Positions 1-8,128 of a stretch of DNA of 64,000 nt are shown here, piece after piece. Source of the stretch: Winogradskyella sp. KYW1333 (GTDB taxonomy: Bacteria; Bacteroidota; Bacteroidia; Flavobacteriales; Flavobacteriaceae); the NCBI RefSeq assembly GCF_003335675.1, contig NZ_QPHL01000013.1, forward strand, positions 149,055-213,054, in the 5' to 3' direction. Made by a program: the position numbers and the translations under genes. The notes beneath the pieces are model-generated. The model saw only the letters and a list, made by a program, of their open reading frames with translations, searched no databases and had not been told where the DNA came from. Position 1 is the first letter of the stretch, and each line of letters starts with the position of its first letter.

Positions 1-50
1 TATTATTAATTTTGGTTAAGAAATGTGTCCCTCCACAGAAATCTGCTAGT

Positions 51-893
51 ATGAAAACCTTAAAATTGACTTTGTTGTGTTGCTTGCTTTCTGCATTTAC
101 ATTTGCACAGGTTCCACAAAATCAAAAAGAAGCCTTGTTGGCACTTTACAATTCTACCAATGGTAATGATTGGAAAACATCATGGGATTTAGAATCTCCA
201 ATTTCTGATTGGTATGGCGTAACTGTGCAAGATGACAAAGTTGTTGCTTTAAATTTAACGTTCAATAATGTAAAAGGAGAACTGCCAGAAGAAATGTCTT
301 CTCTTACTTCTTTAAAAGTGTTAAATCTTTCTTTCAATAAAATAGAAGGTCAGTTACCTGAAAGTATTACAGAAATTAAATCATTAGAGAAGCTATTATT
401 ATTTTCTAACAATCTTAGTGGAGCATTACCTGCTAGCATAGGTAATCTTGAAAATTTAAAAGCATTAGAACTTTACAATAATAATTTCTTTGGTGAGATA
501 CCAGCTTCAATTGGAAATCTTACAAAGTTAGAGACTTTAATACTTAGTAGTAACAATCTTATGGGTAAGATACCTTCAACAGTATCTAACTTAAGATCAT
601 TAAAAGTATTAAGTGTTTTTGATAATAATTTATTAGGTACCATTCCTTCATCAATTGGTGAGTTAACTCAGTTAGAAGAGTTGGTACTATCAAATAATGC
701 ATTTTATGGTAATTTACCAGGAGAACTTGCACAATTGTCAAACTTAAAAACGTTATTGTTGAGTAATAACGGTTTTAAAGGTAACTATGTAATGTTGAAA
801 GAACAATTGCCGAATATTGTAGATTTTGATTTAGACGAAGCGAATCTTAAGGGCGCATTAGCGACTTTAGATTTTGAGGAAGACGATAATTAA
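51..893 (+). CDS. Secreted leucine-rich repeat protein
   Basis: Exported LRR protein of about 280 residues. The ATG at 51 is preferred over an upstream TTG because it begins a typical signal peptide (MKTLKLTLLCCLLSAFTFAQ). After a short N-cap that resembles plant-type LRRNT (NSTNGNDWKTSWD), about eight repeats of 24 residues follow, with the pattern LxxLxxLxLxxNxLxGxIPxxIGxL. This plant-type LRR is common in Bacteroidota surface proteins and probably mediates protein or glycan binding. The C-terminus is acidic, and no T9SS sorting domain or membrane anchor is visible, so its final location is unclear. A hairpin with a T-run follows the stop. The specific partner is unknown. Confidence 0.85.
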   Translation: MKTLKLTLLCCLLSAFTFAQVPQNQKEALLALYNSTNGNDWKTSWDLESPISDWYGVTVQDDKVVALNLTFNNVKGELPEEMSSLTSLKVLNLSFNKIEGQLPESITEIKSLEKLLLFSNNLSGALPASIGNLENLKALELYNNNFFGEIPASIGNLTKLETLILSSNNLMGKIPSTVSNLRSLKVLSVFDNNLLGTIPSSIGELTQLEELVLSNNAFYGNLPGELAQLSNLKTLLLSNNGFKGNYVMLKEQLPNIVDFDLDEANLKGALATLDFEEDDN

Positions 894-924
894 TATAATA
901 AGTTTTATTTATAATTGGTTTAAA

Positions 925-953
925 GCGCTCAGATTTTCTGGGTGTTTTTTTGT
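925..953 (+). terminator. Intrinsic terminator after LRR gene
   Basis: A GCGCTCAGA / TCTGGGTGT hairpin, which needs two G-T wobbles, is followed by a run of seven T. It lies 30 bp after the LRR stop codon. Confidence 0.6.
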
Positions 954-962
954 TTAAAATGC

Positions 963-992
963 TTGTTAAAATTAAAAAGCGTTGTATATTTG
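963..992 (+). promoter_or_regulatory. Bacteroidota-type promoter of the initiator tRNA
   Basis: A -33-like TTG at 963-965 and a TAnnTTTG -7 box (TATATTTG, 985-992) are separated by 19 bp. Transcription would start just upstream of the tRNA at 1004. This matches the sigma-ABfr consensus known from Bacteroidota. Confidence 0.7.
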
Positions 993-1003
993 CAGTCCAA
1001 TAT

Positions 1004-1067
<64 letters not shown>

Positions 1068-1076
<9 letters not shown>

Positions 1077-1126
1077 CTAAAACAATAAAACGGTTATACT
1101 ATTATAAAGTGTAACCGTTTTTGTAT
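1068..1126 (+). repeat. tRNA 3'-end/terminator repeat, copy 1 (native)
   Basis: The last nine bases of the tRNA are followed by CTAAAACAATAAAACGG and an intrinsic terminator hairpin (AAAACGGTTA at 1087 onward pairing with TAACCGTTTTT ending at 1122). This is the parental copy of a five-member direct repeat. Confidence 0.9.
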
Positions 1127-1235
1127 TCGAATCATTCTTATTTCCTTTAAAGGAATGAATTAATCTAAATATAGGGTTGAGATTTAAGGTTCGATATGTC
1201 AAGGGTTTTATCTTTACTGAACAGGTTAACTTCAT

Positions 1236-1269
1236 AAAAAAAGTTCGTTTAATGCTAACGAACTTTTTT
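1236..1269. terminator. Bidirectional intrinsic hairpin
   Basis: Perfect arms AAAAAAGTTCGTT / AACGAACTTTTTT enclose a seven-base loop. It would terminate transcription in either direction and separates the tRNA unit from the AraC gene. The rest of 1127-1346 shows no gene. Confidence 0.75.
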
Positions 1270-1346
1270 CTTTATTTAAGAGGCAATAAATCAATACTTT
1301 ATTTCGATTAATATTTAATTTAGATTAATGTTTAGTAATATTTTTT

Positions 1347-2420
1347 ATGATTGAATTATCTACAATAATTGACCTTGTAACTTTTGGATCTTCCATTATG
1401 TTTGGAATCCTATTTTTTTCTTCAAAGATTAAAAATAACAGCGGAAATTTTTACTTGAGTTTATTTCTTTTTTGCATAGGTTATATAACCTTTAAAGGAA
1501 TTGTATATGATATATATGAGCGAGAAATATTTCAATTCGATGTGTCATTATTCTTTCTTATTTTTCTATTTTTTTATTTAAATAAAACAATAGGAAGAAT
1601 CTTAAATTATTGGTGGTACTTGTTATTCGTTCCTGGAGTTTTAATAAATTTAACAATTTATTTTAAAAATCTAAATCAAATATTGATCCTTATTCATTTT
1701 CATGAAATTTTCTATCTATTTAATCTGTTTCTATTAGTATATTTTTTTAAAATTTTACATGTACATAATAGCCATGTTAAAGAGTTTTATTCTAATATTG
1801 AATCTAAAACGCTGTCATGGCTAAAATTAATTTTATTAATCGTTTTCTTTTTTCATTTTTTTGAGTTCATCGAAGCCCTTATCCCTACCAAAAGAGCTGA
1901 TGATTTGGAAATACTGTTTTCTATTATTTATTCACTTATACCTTTTTCACTAGTTTATCTTATAGGTTTAAATGGGTTTTATCAATTCGAAATTTTTAGT
2001 GGTATTAGTTCAAATTATTTTATAGATAATTTTAATAAGAATATGTTTGTTCAATCAAAAAAACAATCAAAGAATGATTTTGAACAATTCAAACAAACAA
2101 TCATCATAGAAAGATTATACGCTAAAAAAAACCTCACACTTTATGATTTATCGATTGCATTGAAAATGAAAAAACGGGTTATTTCTATTTTAATTAATGA
2201 TAATACAGATACTACCTTTTATCATTTCATCAACCAATTGCGAATAAAGGAATTTAAAAAACATTTAATAGAAGATGAGCATCAAAAATTCACTTTATTT
2301 GGTCTAGCTCAAGAAGTTGGTTTTTCGTCTAAATCTACATTTTATACTTCCTTCAAATCTATTGAGGGAATGACTCCAAAACAATACCAATCAAAGTTAA
2401 AAAAGTCTGTTTCAACCTAA
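1347..2420 (+). CDS. AraC-family transcriptional regulator with membrane-spanning N-terminus
   Basis: 357 residues. The first ~215 are very hydrophobic with about seven predicted membrane helices. The C-terminal ~100 residues form an AraC-type double helix-turn-helix: a first helix pair around LYDLSIALKMKKRVISILIN, then FTLFGLAQEVGFSSKSTFYTSF with the family-typical ending GMTPKQYQ. This 7TM-plus-AraC layout is common in Bacteroidota and suggests that it senses a signal at the inner membrane. It is the first gene of the module between tRNA repeat copies 1 and 2 and points toward the lipoprotein/cytochrome genes, which it may control (inference). The signal is unknown. Confidence 0.85.
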   Translation: MIELSTIIDLVTFGSSIMFGILFFSSKIKNNSGNFYLSLFLFCIGYITFKGIVYDIYEREIFQFDVSLFFLIFLFFYLNKTIGRILNYWWYLLFVPGVLINLTIYFKNLNQILILIHFHEIFYLFNLFLLVYFFKILHVHNSHVKEFYSNIESKTLSWLKLILLIVFFFHFFEFIEALIPTKRADDLEILFSIIYSLIPFSLVYLIGLNGFYQFEIFSGISSNYFIDNFNKNMFVQSKKQSKNDFEQFKQTIIIERLYAKKNLTLYDLSIALKMKKRVISILINDNTDTTFYHFINQLRIKEFKKHLIEDEHQKFTLFGLAQEVGFSSKSTFYTSFKSIEGMTPKQYQSKLKKSVST

Positions 2421-2496
2421 GCGCACTAGGTTTGTTTTTAAAATAATTAATTTGATTTTAGTTTTGCTCATTCATTTAAAAACTTAATAAAAAATC

Positions 2497-2916
2497 ATGA
2501 AAAAATTAGCATTTACTTTCGTATTACTTTTTTCATTTGCATGTTCAAAAGACGACAACTCTAACTCTAATAATCAGGTTGATCCCATAATTGGTTCTTG
2601 GCAATCAAGTTTCACACTAACAGATGAGACAGAGGATGGAGAAGTAGTTAACATCTCTGCCAATGGGATAATCATATTTAATGCAGATGGCACTGGTTCT
2701 AGAAATCTATTAATTACAACTGATGGAGGTGTACCTCAAGAATCAAATGAGACATTTGAATGGGAAAATCTATCTTCAGCACTTAATTCTTCCGAAACAA
2801 CACAGAATTATTCCATAAATGGTGACGCTTTTACAGCGATATTCACATCCAATTTTAGTAGCTTTGTTTTATCTGAGGACAATGAAGATTTTCAAATTTC
2901 AATGACAAGAAATTAA
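2497..2916 (+). CDS. Small lipoprotein, lipocalin-like
   Basis: 139 residues with a lipoprotein signal (MKKLAFTFVLLFSFAC, Cys at 16) followed by a Ser/Asn/Asp-rich linker. The mature part starts with IIGSWQSSF and alternates short beta strands (FNADGTGS, FEWENL, FTAIFTSNF), a pattern like the lipocalin-like beta-barrel lipoproteins of Flavobacteria. It stops 3 bp before the cytochrome gene, so the two are probably co-transcribed. The family assignment rests on the GSW motif and strand pattern only, and no ligand can be inferred. Confidence 0.65.
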   Translation: MKKLAFTFVLLFSFACSKDDNSNSNNQVDPIIGSWQSSFTLTDETEDGEVVNISANGIIIFNADGTGSRNLLITTDGGVPQESNETFEWENLSSALNSSETTQNYSINGDAFTAIFTSNFSSFVLSEDNEDFQISMTRN

Positions 2917-2919
2917 AAT

Positions 2920-3786
2920 ATGAACAGAGATTTTATTTTTATATTTTCATTAGTATTTACTGTTATAAGTTGCACCTCGCATGATATTACATCAAATTAT
3001 GAACCTGTTACAGGTCGTAGTGCTGAGGATCATGCCTATGAATGTGAAGATGCTTTAGGACCACTTCCCAGATTTAGTTGTGCTGATGCAATTGAAGTCC
3101 CAACTACTAAAGATGGTGTTCCTGTAACATTTCCTGGTGGAGAAGAAGGTAGTGGGAGCACAGACCCTAGCGATTGTGACCTTCCTTGGGCTTTTGGTAT
3201 GGCATGTCAAACAGGAAACAGGGTTGGCCGATATCAAGGCTTGAATGTTGATGGAAGCGAAAATACAGATGTGGTTTTTATAACTTTTTGTAGAGATGGA
3301 GGACTCGGAGTTATAGGTTATAAGTTTTCTACTGGAGAAACTTGTTTCTTTTCTATTATTGATGGTGCCGATTCAAATAATACTCCCCTTCCTGGAGAAA
3401 CAGGATATAATAATTCTTGGATGACTCCACAAGTAGTTGCTGATGATAGATGTATGAATTGTCATATGGCAGACCCTTTTCTTCATACTCCTGCAATAGA
3501 CCAGTTAAAAATTCCTAATACAGATGAATTATTAGTTCCAATAACAGCGAATGGCCCATACACTATTATTGGAGCAGAATTCCAACAACCAATAACTGCG
3601 AATTTTGATAATAATCAATGTGTGTCATGTCACCGTCCACAGTGTACAACACATTTTCAAAATTATCCGTTAGATGAGTTAGTTATGCCCGCCCCGTTTC
3701 AGGACGCGACCAATTTTGACCATAGTAATATTGCCAATGCCGATAGACAAGCCATCAGAGATTGGTGTGCAACTCTTGGGTTATGA
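2920..3786 (+). CDS. Diheme cytochrome c-like lipoprotein
   Basis: 288 residues with an N-terminal lipoprotein signal (FTVISC, Cys at about 18). Two covalent haem-binding motifs are visible: CMNCH at residues 178-182 and CVSCH at 234-238. The N-terminal half has six or more additional cysteines, so it may be disulphide-bonded. It is probably an envelope electron carrier or a haem enzyme attached to a membrane. The following gene is a second, single-haem lipoprotein 29 bp downstream, and YceI, OB-fold and DUF5777 genes follow tightly, so the unit is likely an operon. The electron donor and acceptor cannot be told. Confidence 0.8.
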   Translation: MNRDFIFIFSLVFTVISCTSHDITSNYEPVTGRSAEDHAYECEDALGPLPRFSCADAIEVPTTKDGVPVTFPGGEEGSGSTDPSDCDLPWAFGMACQTGNRVGRYQGLNVDGSENTDVVFITFCRDGGLGVIGYKFSTGETCFFSIIDGADSNNTPLPGETGYNNSWMTPQVVADDRCMNCHMADPFLHTPAIDQLKIPNTDELLVPITANGPYTIIGAEFQQPITANFDNNQCVSCHRPQCTTHFQNYPLDELVMPAPFQDATNFDHSNIANADRQAIRDWCATLGL

Positions 3787-3815
3787 AGTATTGGTGTTTA
3801 AATAATGATATTAAG

Positions 3816-4163
3816 ATGAAAAAAATAATACGTACTAGTATTTTAATGATATTGATTTCAAGTTGTTCTGAGGGTTATATCCCCATTGAAGAAACGACAC
3901 AAATTCCACCAGGTCCCGTTACTTACGAAACACATATTAGTCCAATTATTTCTTCAAGATGTATTAGTTGTCATAGCGACAATAATCCTCAAGCGGGGGT
4001 TTTATTGGAAAACTATAATCAAGTTCGTAATTCTTCAGAAAATGGATTACTTATTCAACGCATAAACGACCCTGCAGATCCTATGCCTGTCACAGGATTA
4101 ATGCCACTTTCGACTAGAGTACTTTTTGATGAATGGAGCAATAATGGATATTTAGAAAACTAG
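3816..4163 (+). CDS. Monohaem cytochrome c-like lipoprotein
   Basis: 115 residues from the ATG at 3816, chosen because it directly begins a lipoprotein signal (MKKIIRTSILMILISSC, Cys at 17). An upstream in-frame start would overlap the previous gene. A single haem motif CISCH sits at residues 49-53, followed by the cytochrome-like context AGVLLENYNQV and PMPVTGLMPLS, which supplies a candidate distal Met ligand. This resembles the short 'planctomycete-type/cytochrome c' modules of Bacteroidota. It lies 2 bp before the YceI-like gene. Confidence 0.78.
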   Translation: MKKIIRTSILMILISSCSEGYIPIEETTQIPPGPVTYETHISPIISSRCISCHSDNNPQAGVLLENYNQVRNSSENGLLIQRINDPADPMPVTGLMPLSTRVLFDEWSNNGYLEN

Positions 4164-4165
4164 TG

Positions 4166-4714
4166 ATGAAAACAACTAAGATCTTAATTATTTTTTGTGT
4201 TTTATTATCACTGCAACTTCAAGCACAAAAATACTTTACTCGCTCAGGAATTACTCAATTTGAAGCCTCAGAAAAAGCTTTTGAGCCCATTGAAGCAATT
4301 AATAGTAGCACTACAGTACTATTAGATACTAACAATGGCAATATAGTCTCACAGGTTTTTATGGCAGGATTTCAATTTAAAAATGCCTTGATGCAAGAGC
4401 ATTTTAACGAAAATTATATGGATAGCTATCAATACCCTAAAGCTACATTTAAAGGCAAGCTAGATAATTTTTCTATTGTCAGTTTAAATGCTAATAACAG
4501 TTATGATTTAAATGGAGTGCTTACCATAAAGGGTATCAAAAAAAACATTCAAACAATTGTATCTGTAAAAGTTGAAAACAATCGAATATTTATTTCAGGT
4601 AGTTTTTACGTAAACGCTAATGATTTCGACATCAAAATTCCTTCAATTATTCGAGACAAAATTGCAAAGCAAATTGAAATCAGTATAAACTATGAACTCA
4701 TTGAAAAAAAATAA
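4166..4714 (+). CDS. YceI-like periplasmic protein
   Basis: 182 residues. The ATG at 4166 starts a clean signal peptide ending LQAQ. The mature region has the YceI lipocalin-fold pattern: FQFKNALMQEHFNENYMDS, YPKATFKGKL, YDLNGVLTIKGIKKNI and a C-terminal FDIKIPSIIRDKIAKQIEI. YceI proteins bind polyisoprenoid-like lipids such as quinones in the periplasm. Located beside two cytochrome lipoproteins, a role in quinone or lipid handling for electron transfer is plausible (inference). Its 3' end overlaps the next gene by 23 bp. Confidence 0.85.
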   Translation: MKTTKILIIFCVLLSLQLQAQKYFTRSGITQFEASEKAFEPIEAINSSTTVLLDTNNGNIVSQVFMAGFQFKNALMQEHFNENYMDSYQYPKATFKGKLDNFSIVSLNANNSYDLNGVLTIKGIKKNIQTIVSVKVENNRIFISGSFYVNANDFDIKIPSIIRDKIAKQIEISINYELIEKK

Positions 4715-5087
4715 ATCTTTCTTTATCATTTTTTCAATAATGATAATTAGTATTAGCATAATTTCTATTTATCAATATATTTCTCTTGCCCCAAAAAAAG
4801 TTGTTGCAATAATACCTGAATATTCAGGAAATGCAAATGAATTCAACTATTTAGTAACTGATAATCTTTCCTATTGGATAAGTAAAGTTGTTCAAATAAC
4901 TGGAAAAGTTACACAGGTTAATGAGGATGGTATTTTACTTAATGGCACCATATATTGTCAATTTGAAAACAAAAAGGATATCCAATCAATTATAGAAAAT
5001 CAGAATATTGTGGTCAAAGGAAAATTGGTTGGGTTTGATGAATTATTAATGGAAATAAAATTAAATCAATGTATTATTATTCAATAA
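4692..5087 (+). CDS. Membrane-anchored OB-fold protein (tRNA_anti-like)
   Basis: 131 residues with one N-terminal membrane helix (about residues 9-28) and a compact beta-rich domain after it. The strands VVQITGKVTQVNEDGILLNG, IYCQFE and IVVKGKLVGFDEL fit the tRNA_anti-like OB fold found in Bacteroidota exported proteins. In this family the name reflects fold similarity, not tRNA binding. It is translationally coupled to both neighbours (23 bp overlap upstream, 19 bp downstream) in the cytochrome/YceI operon. Confidence 0.7.
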   Translation: MNSLKKNKSFFIIFSIMIISISIISIYQYISLAPKKVVAIIPEYSGNANEFNYLVTDNLSYWISKVVQITGKVTQVNEDGILLNGTIYCQFENKKDIQSIIENQNIVVKGKLVGFDELLMEIKLNQCIIIQ

Positions 5088-5950
5088 AAAAATTGTTTTT
5101 AATAACAGTATTATCAGTTATTCCTTTCTTATGTGAAGCTCAGGAAGATGATTTGTTAAGAGAATTGGACAGTTTAAATCAAAATGAACCCAAATTTGAA
5201 TTACCTGCTTTCAAAGCCCTTCAAATTGGTAATTTACAATCAACAAAAGTGGTTGATAAAGGCGATTTGTACTTAGTAGTAGCGCACCGCTTTGGAGTAC
5301 TAAAAAATGGGATAGATGACTTTTTTGGATTAGACCAAGCCAATACTAAAATTCAATTACTTTATGGTTTATTGCCAAATTTACAATTGGGATTTAGTAG
5401 AGATAGTTATGAAAAAACATACTCTGGAACTGCTAAATATAAGTTATTCAGACAATCCGATAGAGTTCCTGTTAATGTTTCACTTTATGGTAGTGTGGAT
5501 ATGAATTCACAGCTCAAAAAAAGTTTATACCCTGGGCTAAAAACATCTGATCGATTTTCATATACTGCACAAATTTTAGCATCAAGAAGTTTTTTAGAAA
5601 AACTTTCTTTAGAAGTAGCGCCTATTTTTGTACGTCATAATTTACAAGATTTGAATTTTACTAAAACTCAGACTCATAATCAACTACTTTTGGGGATGGG
5701 TGGACGCTATAAACTTTCTAAAAGATTGAGTTTGAATATGGACTATGCCTATAATTTTAGTAAAAACAAGAATTCATTATATAAAAACCCTTTAACAATA
5801 GGGGTTGATATTGAAACAGGCGGTCATGTTTTTCAATTATTATTTACCAACTCCAGAGCGAGTAATGATAGTAGTTTTTTAACAGAAACCACTGGAGATT
5901 GGTCTAAGGGTGAAATTTCATTTGGCTTCAACATTGTACGTGTATTTTAA
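5069..5950 (+). CDS. DUF5777-like outer-membrane beta-barrel protein
   Basis: 293 residues with a signal peptide (LSVIPFLCEAQ) and then alternating amphipathic strands over the whole length, ending in an aromatic residue (FNIVRVF) as in outer-membrane barrels. Features such as LPAFKALQIGNLQST, VAHRFG and FFGLDQANTKIQLLYGLLPNLQLGFSR match what I know of DUF5777 barrels in Flavobacteria, which typically sit beside YceI and cytochrome lipoprotein genes. Last tightly overlapping gene of the unit. Function unknown; perhaps a pore for the exported redox system. Confidence 0.75.
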   Translation: MYYYSIKKLFLITVLSVIPFLCEAQEDDLLRELDSLNQNEPKFELPAFKALQIGNLQSTKVVDKGDLYLVVAHRFGVLKNGIDDFFGLDQANTKIQLLYGLLPNLQLGFSRDSYEKTYSGTAKYKLFRQSDRVPVNVSLYGSVDMNSQLKKSLYPGLKTSDRFSYTAQILASRSFLEKLSLEVAPIFVRHNLQDLNFTKTQTHNQLLLGMGGRYKLSKRLSLNMDYAYNFSKNKNSLYKNPLTIGVDIETGGHVFQLLFTNSRASNDSSFLTETTGDWSKGEISFGFNIVRVF

Positions 5951-6003
5951 GTTAATTTTTATTAGTAGTTCAATTATACACTCAAATTAATATTCTTCTA
6001 AAT

Positions 6004-6336
6004 ATGTTTGAAAGGTTAAAAGCTAAATGGAATATTCATTCCAACGTTCAATTGATCATAATTTTTATTGTGTTTGCAATAACAGGAAGTTTAAGTTTAA
6101 AAATCACGAAACCTATTTTAATTTACATTGGGGTAGATTCAGGATATTTTAAGACCTTTTTTTTAGGGTATTTTTTATATGTTCTTATTAGAATTTTAAT
6201 ACTATTTCCCGTATATCAAATATTACTTTTAGCCATCGGAACTTTATTCGGTCAATTTGATTTTTTTTGGAATTTCACAAAAAATACATTAAGAAAGACC
6301 TTTCTTAAACTTATTAATAAAATTTTCTTTAAATGA
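6004..6336 (+). CDS. Small membrane protein, DUF6787-like
   Basis: 110 residues with an N-terminal FERLKAKWNIHSNVQLIII and two long hydrophobic helices (about 17-38 and 56-80), ending in a basic tail. The start motif and the helix layout match DUF6787 proteins of Bacteroidota. It follows the barrel gene by 53 bp and precedes a strong terminator. Function unknown. Confidence 0.65.
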   Translation: MFERLKAKWNIHSNVQLIIIFIVFAITGSLSLKITKPILIYIGVDSGYFKTFFLGYFLYVLIRILILFPVYQILLLAIGTLFGQFDFFWNFTKNTLRKTFLKLINKIFFK

Positions 6337-6385
6337 AAGATTTTAAAATACTTTGTTTTTCATGATGTTGTTTACTTGTTTTTTG

Positions 6386-6416
6386 AAAAGGGGTTGTTAG
6401 TTCAACCCCTTTTATT
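6386..6416 (+). terminator. Intrinsic terminator closing the AraC-cytochrome module
   Basis: Perfect arms AAAAGGGGTTG / CAACCCCTTTT with a six-base loop, 50 bp after the DUF6787-like gene. Confidence 0.85.
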
Positions 6417-6488
6417 TCATATAGTTTGCTTTAATAAGTCTACTGTAGTGTAAAGTTGTGATGCAGGGTTATTCGTTCATGATAAGGG

Positions 6489-6613
6489 TCATTATATGAT
6501 GGGTGTCGATTAAGTCTCTCGGAGTCAAACTTATGTTCGATATTTCCAATGAGTTATCTACTAAAACAATAAAACGGTTATACTTTTATAAAGTGTATCC
6601 GTTTTTTATTTTT
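6489..6613 (+). repeat. tRNA 3'-end/terminator repeat, copy 2, with 69-bp upstream extension
   Basis: 6558-6613 repeats the tRNA-proximal sequence (CTACTAAAACAATAAAACGG plus hairpin). The preceding 69 bp (6489-6557) recur ungapped at 7380-7448 with about 62 identities and contain TCGATTAAGTCTCTCGGAGT. This extension occupies the place of the tRNA body but does not fold as a tRNA. The start codon of the next gene lies 6 bp after the repeat. Confidence 0.85.
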
Positions 6614-6618
6614 ACAGC

Positions 6619-7320
6619 ATGTTAAAAAATATTATTTACATCTTTTCTGCGCTTCTGTTTGCCTCGTGTACCAAATCGACAAGCACTTCTTCTATCAAGG
6701 TTGTTGGTGAAATGAGAGACGTGATGTGGAAAGGAGATTTAAAAGGTAAGATTGCAACAGATTCATTAAATAACAAAGAAACCTATGGATTAGGACCTAT
6801 TGAGTTTTTGAAAGGAGAGATAGTAGTATTTGAAGGACAAACATTTGTGTCGAAGGTTATTGACAGTGTTTCTCATCAGGTAACTAAAATTCCCTCAGTC
6901 AGGGCTCCCTTTTTTGTATACAGCACAAATAGTGATTTAAAAGTTGTTGAGCTTACTCTTGATAATTACTCGCTAAAAAAAATAGAAGAACACATTGATT
7001 CAGTCTATAAAAATTATGACCAACCTTTGTTAATACGTATTGATGGGGTTTTTAATAAAATGAAACTTCATAGTGTTAATTTACCTGATGGTGAGCAAGT
7101 ATCATCGCCAGATGAAGCGCACCAAGGATTAACACAATATGATTTAAAAAATATTAGTGGATCTTTGATCGGCTTCTTTTCTCGAAATCATAAGGCAGTT
7201 TTTACGCATCATGACAGTTTTTTTCACGCACACTTTATTTCCAATGATCGTGGAGTGTTAGGCCATATCGACGAAACCGATTTTAATTCTTCAAAAGTAA
7301 TCTTGAAAGTTTCAAAGTAA
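6619..7320 (+). CDS. Acetolactate decarboxylase-like lipoprotein
   Basis: 233 residues with a lipoprotein signal (IFSALLFASC, Cys at 16). The rest follows the alpha-acetolactate decarboxylase family: TYGLGPIEFLKGEIVVFEG near the N-terminus, APFFVYS, and the zinc-ligand region THHDSFFHAHFISNDRGVLGHIDE, which supplies the H-x-H and H of the active site. Known enzymes convert acetolactate to acetoin in the cytosol. A lipid-anchored exported form is unusual for that pathway and suggests another substrate or a binding role. The gene stands alone between tRNA repeat copies 2 and 3, starting almost at the hairpin T-run. Confidence 0.82.
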   Translation: MLKNIIYIFSALLFASCTKSTSTSSIKVVGEMRDVMWKGDLKGKIATDSLNNKETYGLGPIEFLKGEIVVFEGQTFVSKVIDSVSHQVTKIPSVRAPFFVYSTNSDLKVVELTLDNYSLKKIEEHIDSVYKNYDQPLLIRIDGVFNKMKLHSVNLPDGEQVSSPDEAHQGLTQYDLKNISGSLIGFFSRNHKAVFTHHDSFFHAHFISNDRGVLGHIDETDFNSSKVILKVSK

Positions 7321-7379
7321 TTCTATGTCCATAAATTGGCATTCAATTTTTCAACTATCTGAATATCTCAAAATTAGAC

Positions 7380-7503
7380 TCATTATGTGATGAGTGTCGA
7401 TTAAGTCTCTCGGAGTTAAACTTATGTTCGCTATTTCGACTGATTTATCTACTAAAACAATAAAACGGTTATACTATTATAGTGTAGCCGTTTTTTATTT
7501 ACA
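7380..7503 (+). repeat. tRNA 3'-end/terminator repeat, copy 3, with 69-bp upstream extension
   Basis: 7449-7503 repeats CTACTAAAACAATAAAACGG and the hairpin, with a 3-bp shorter loop than copies 1 and 2. 7380-7448 matches 6489-6557. With copy 2 it brackets the single acetolactate-decarboxylase-like gene. The rest of 7321-7639 shows no gene. Confidence 0.85.
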
Positions 7504-7639
7504 TCGATGGGACTAAGGCATCATTCGTTTAATTATTAGCATCATTTCATTTTACTTCCTTTGAAATATCCAAAATATGTTTAATTTTAAATAAATTATC
7601 CTAGTGGATTAACATTTAAAAATTGATAATAAAAATATT

Positions 7640-8023
7640 ATGAGTATTAAAAGAGGAAACCTTGGTTTTCATGTATCATTTGTAGTGCCAAATGAGGCTA
7701 CGGAAAGAATGGATCAGTTTATTACAACACATGAACAGTTTATGCGGGAAACCCATCACCTATCTGGTGATCAAGAACCCATTATTTTATCTTATTCTGT
7801 ATTTAAGTCCCCAGAATTGAATAATCCTTTCGATCCTAATAGTGGTGAAACAGGAAACACACTTTATGGTTTAACAGAAATTTATAATGGCCCTGAAGGT
7901 GTTCAGGCTCATATGACTTTAGGTCAGCAACGTGAAGCTATGTTTGCTGAATTAGTAGACTTAACAAACACATATAGTGTTGCAGGAATTCTCGGAGCAC
8001 CTGTAATCGCGGCAATGGAATAA
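7640..8023 (+). CDS. Hypothetical protein, possible dimeric alpha/beta-barrel fold
   Basis: 127 residues without a signal peptide, so probably cytosolic. It begins with a beta strand (GNLGFHVSFVVP), then a helix (RMDQFITTHEQFMRETHH), then strands around IILSYSVFKSPEL and LYGLTEIYNGPEGVQAHM, and a C-terminal helix. This beta-alpha-beta-beta order is like ABM/Dabb-type ferredoxin folds, but I cannot name the family. It is the first of two genes in the module between tRNA repeat copies 3 and 4, and the next gene has a similar size class and fold. Confidence 0.6.
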   Translation: MSIKRGNLGFHVSFVVPNEATERMDQFITTHEQFMRETHHLSGDQEPIILSYSVFKSPELNNPFDPNSGETGNTLYGLTEIYNGPEGVQAHMTLGQQREAMFAELVDLTNTYSVAGILGAPVIAAME

Positions 8024-8128
8024 TTAAAACTTATTTTAATTTATCAAATTATTTAGCGGTGCTGCAACTTTAAATATTAGTAGTTGTAGATTGCATCTAC
8101 AAGCTATTTTAACTTTAAATAAATAAAA

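Noticed and set aside
6489..6557. Decayed tRNA in place of the tRNA body in repeat copy 2
   Set aside because: TTCG is present at a T-loop-like place, but the acceptor, D and anticodon stems cannot be formed, and the spacing to CTACTA is 5 nt too long. Kept only as an unexplained repeat.
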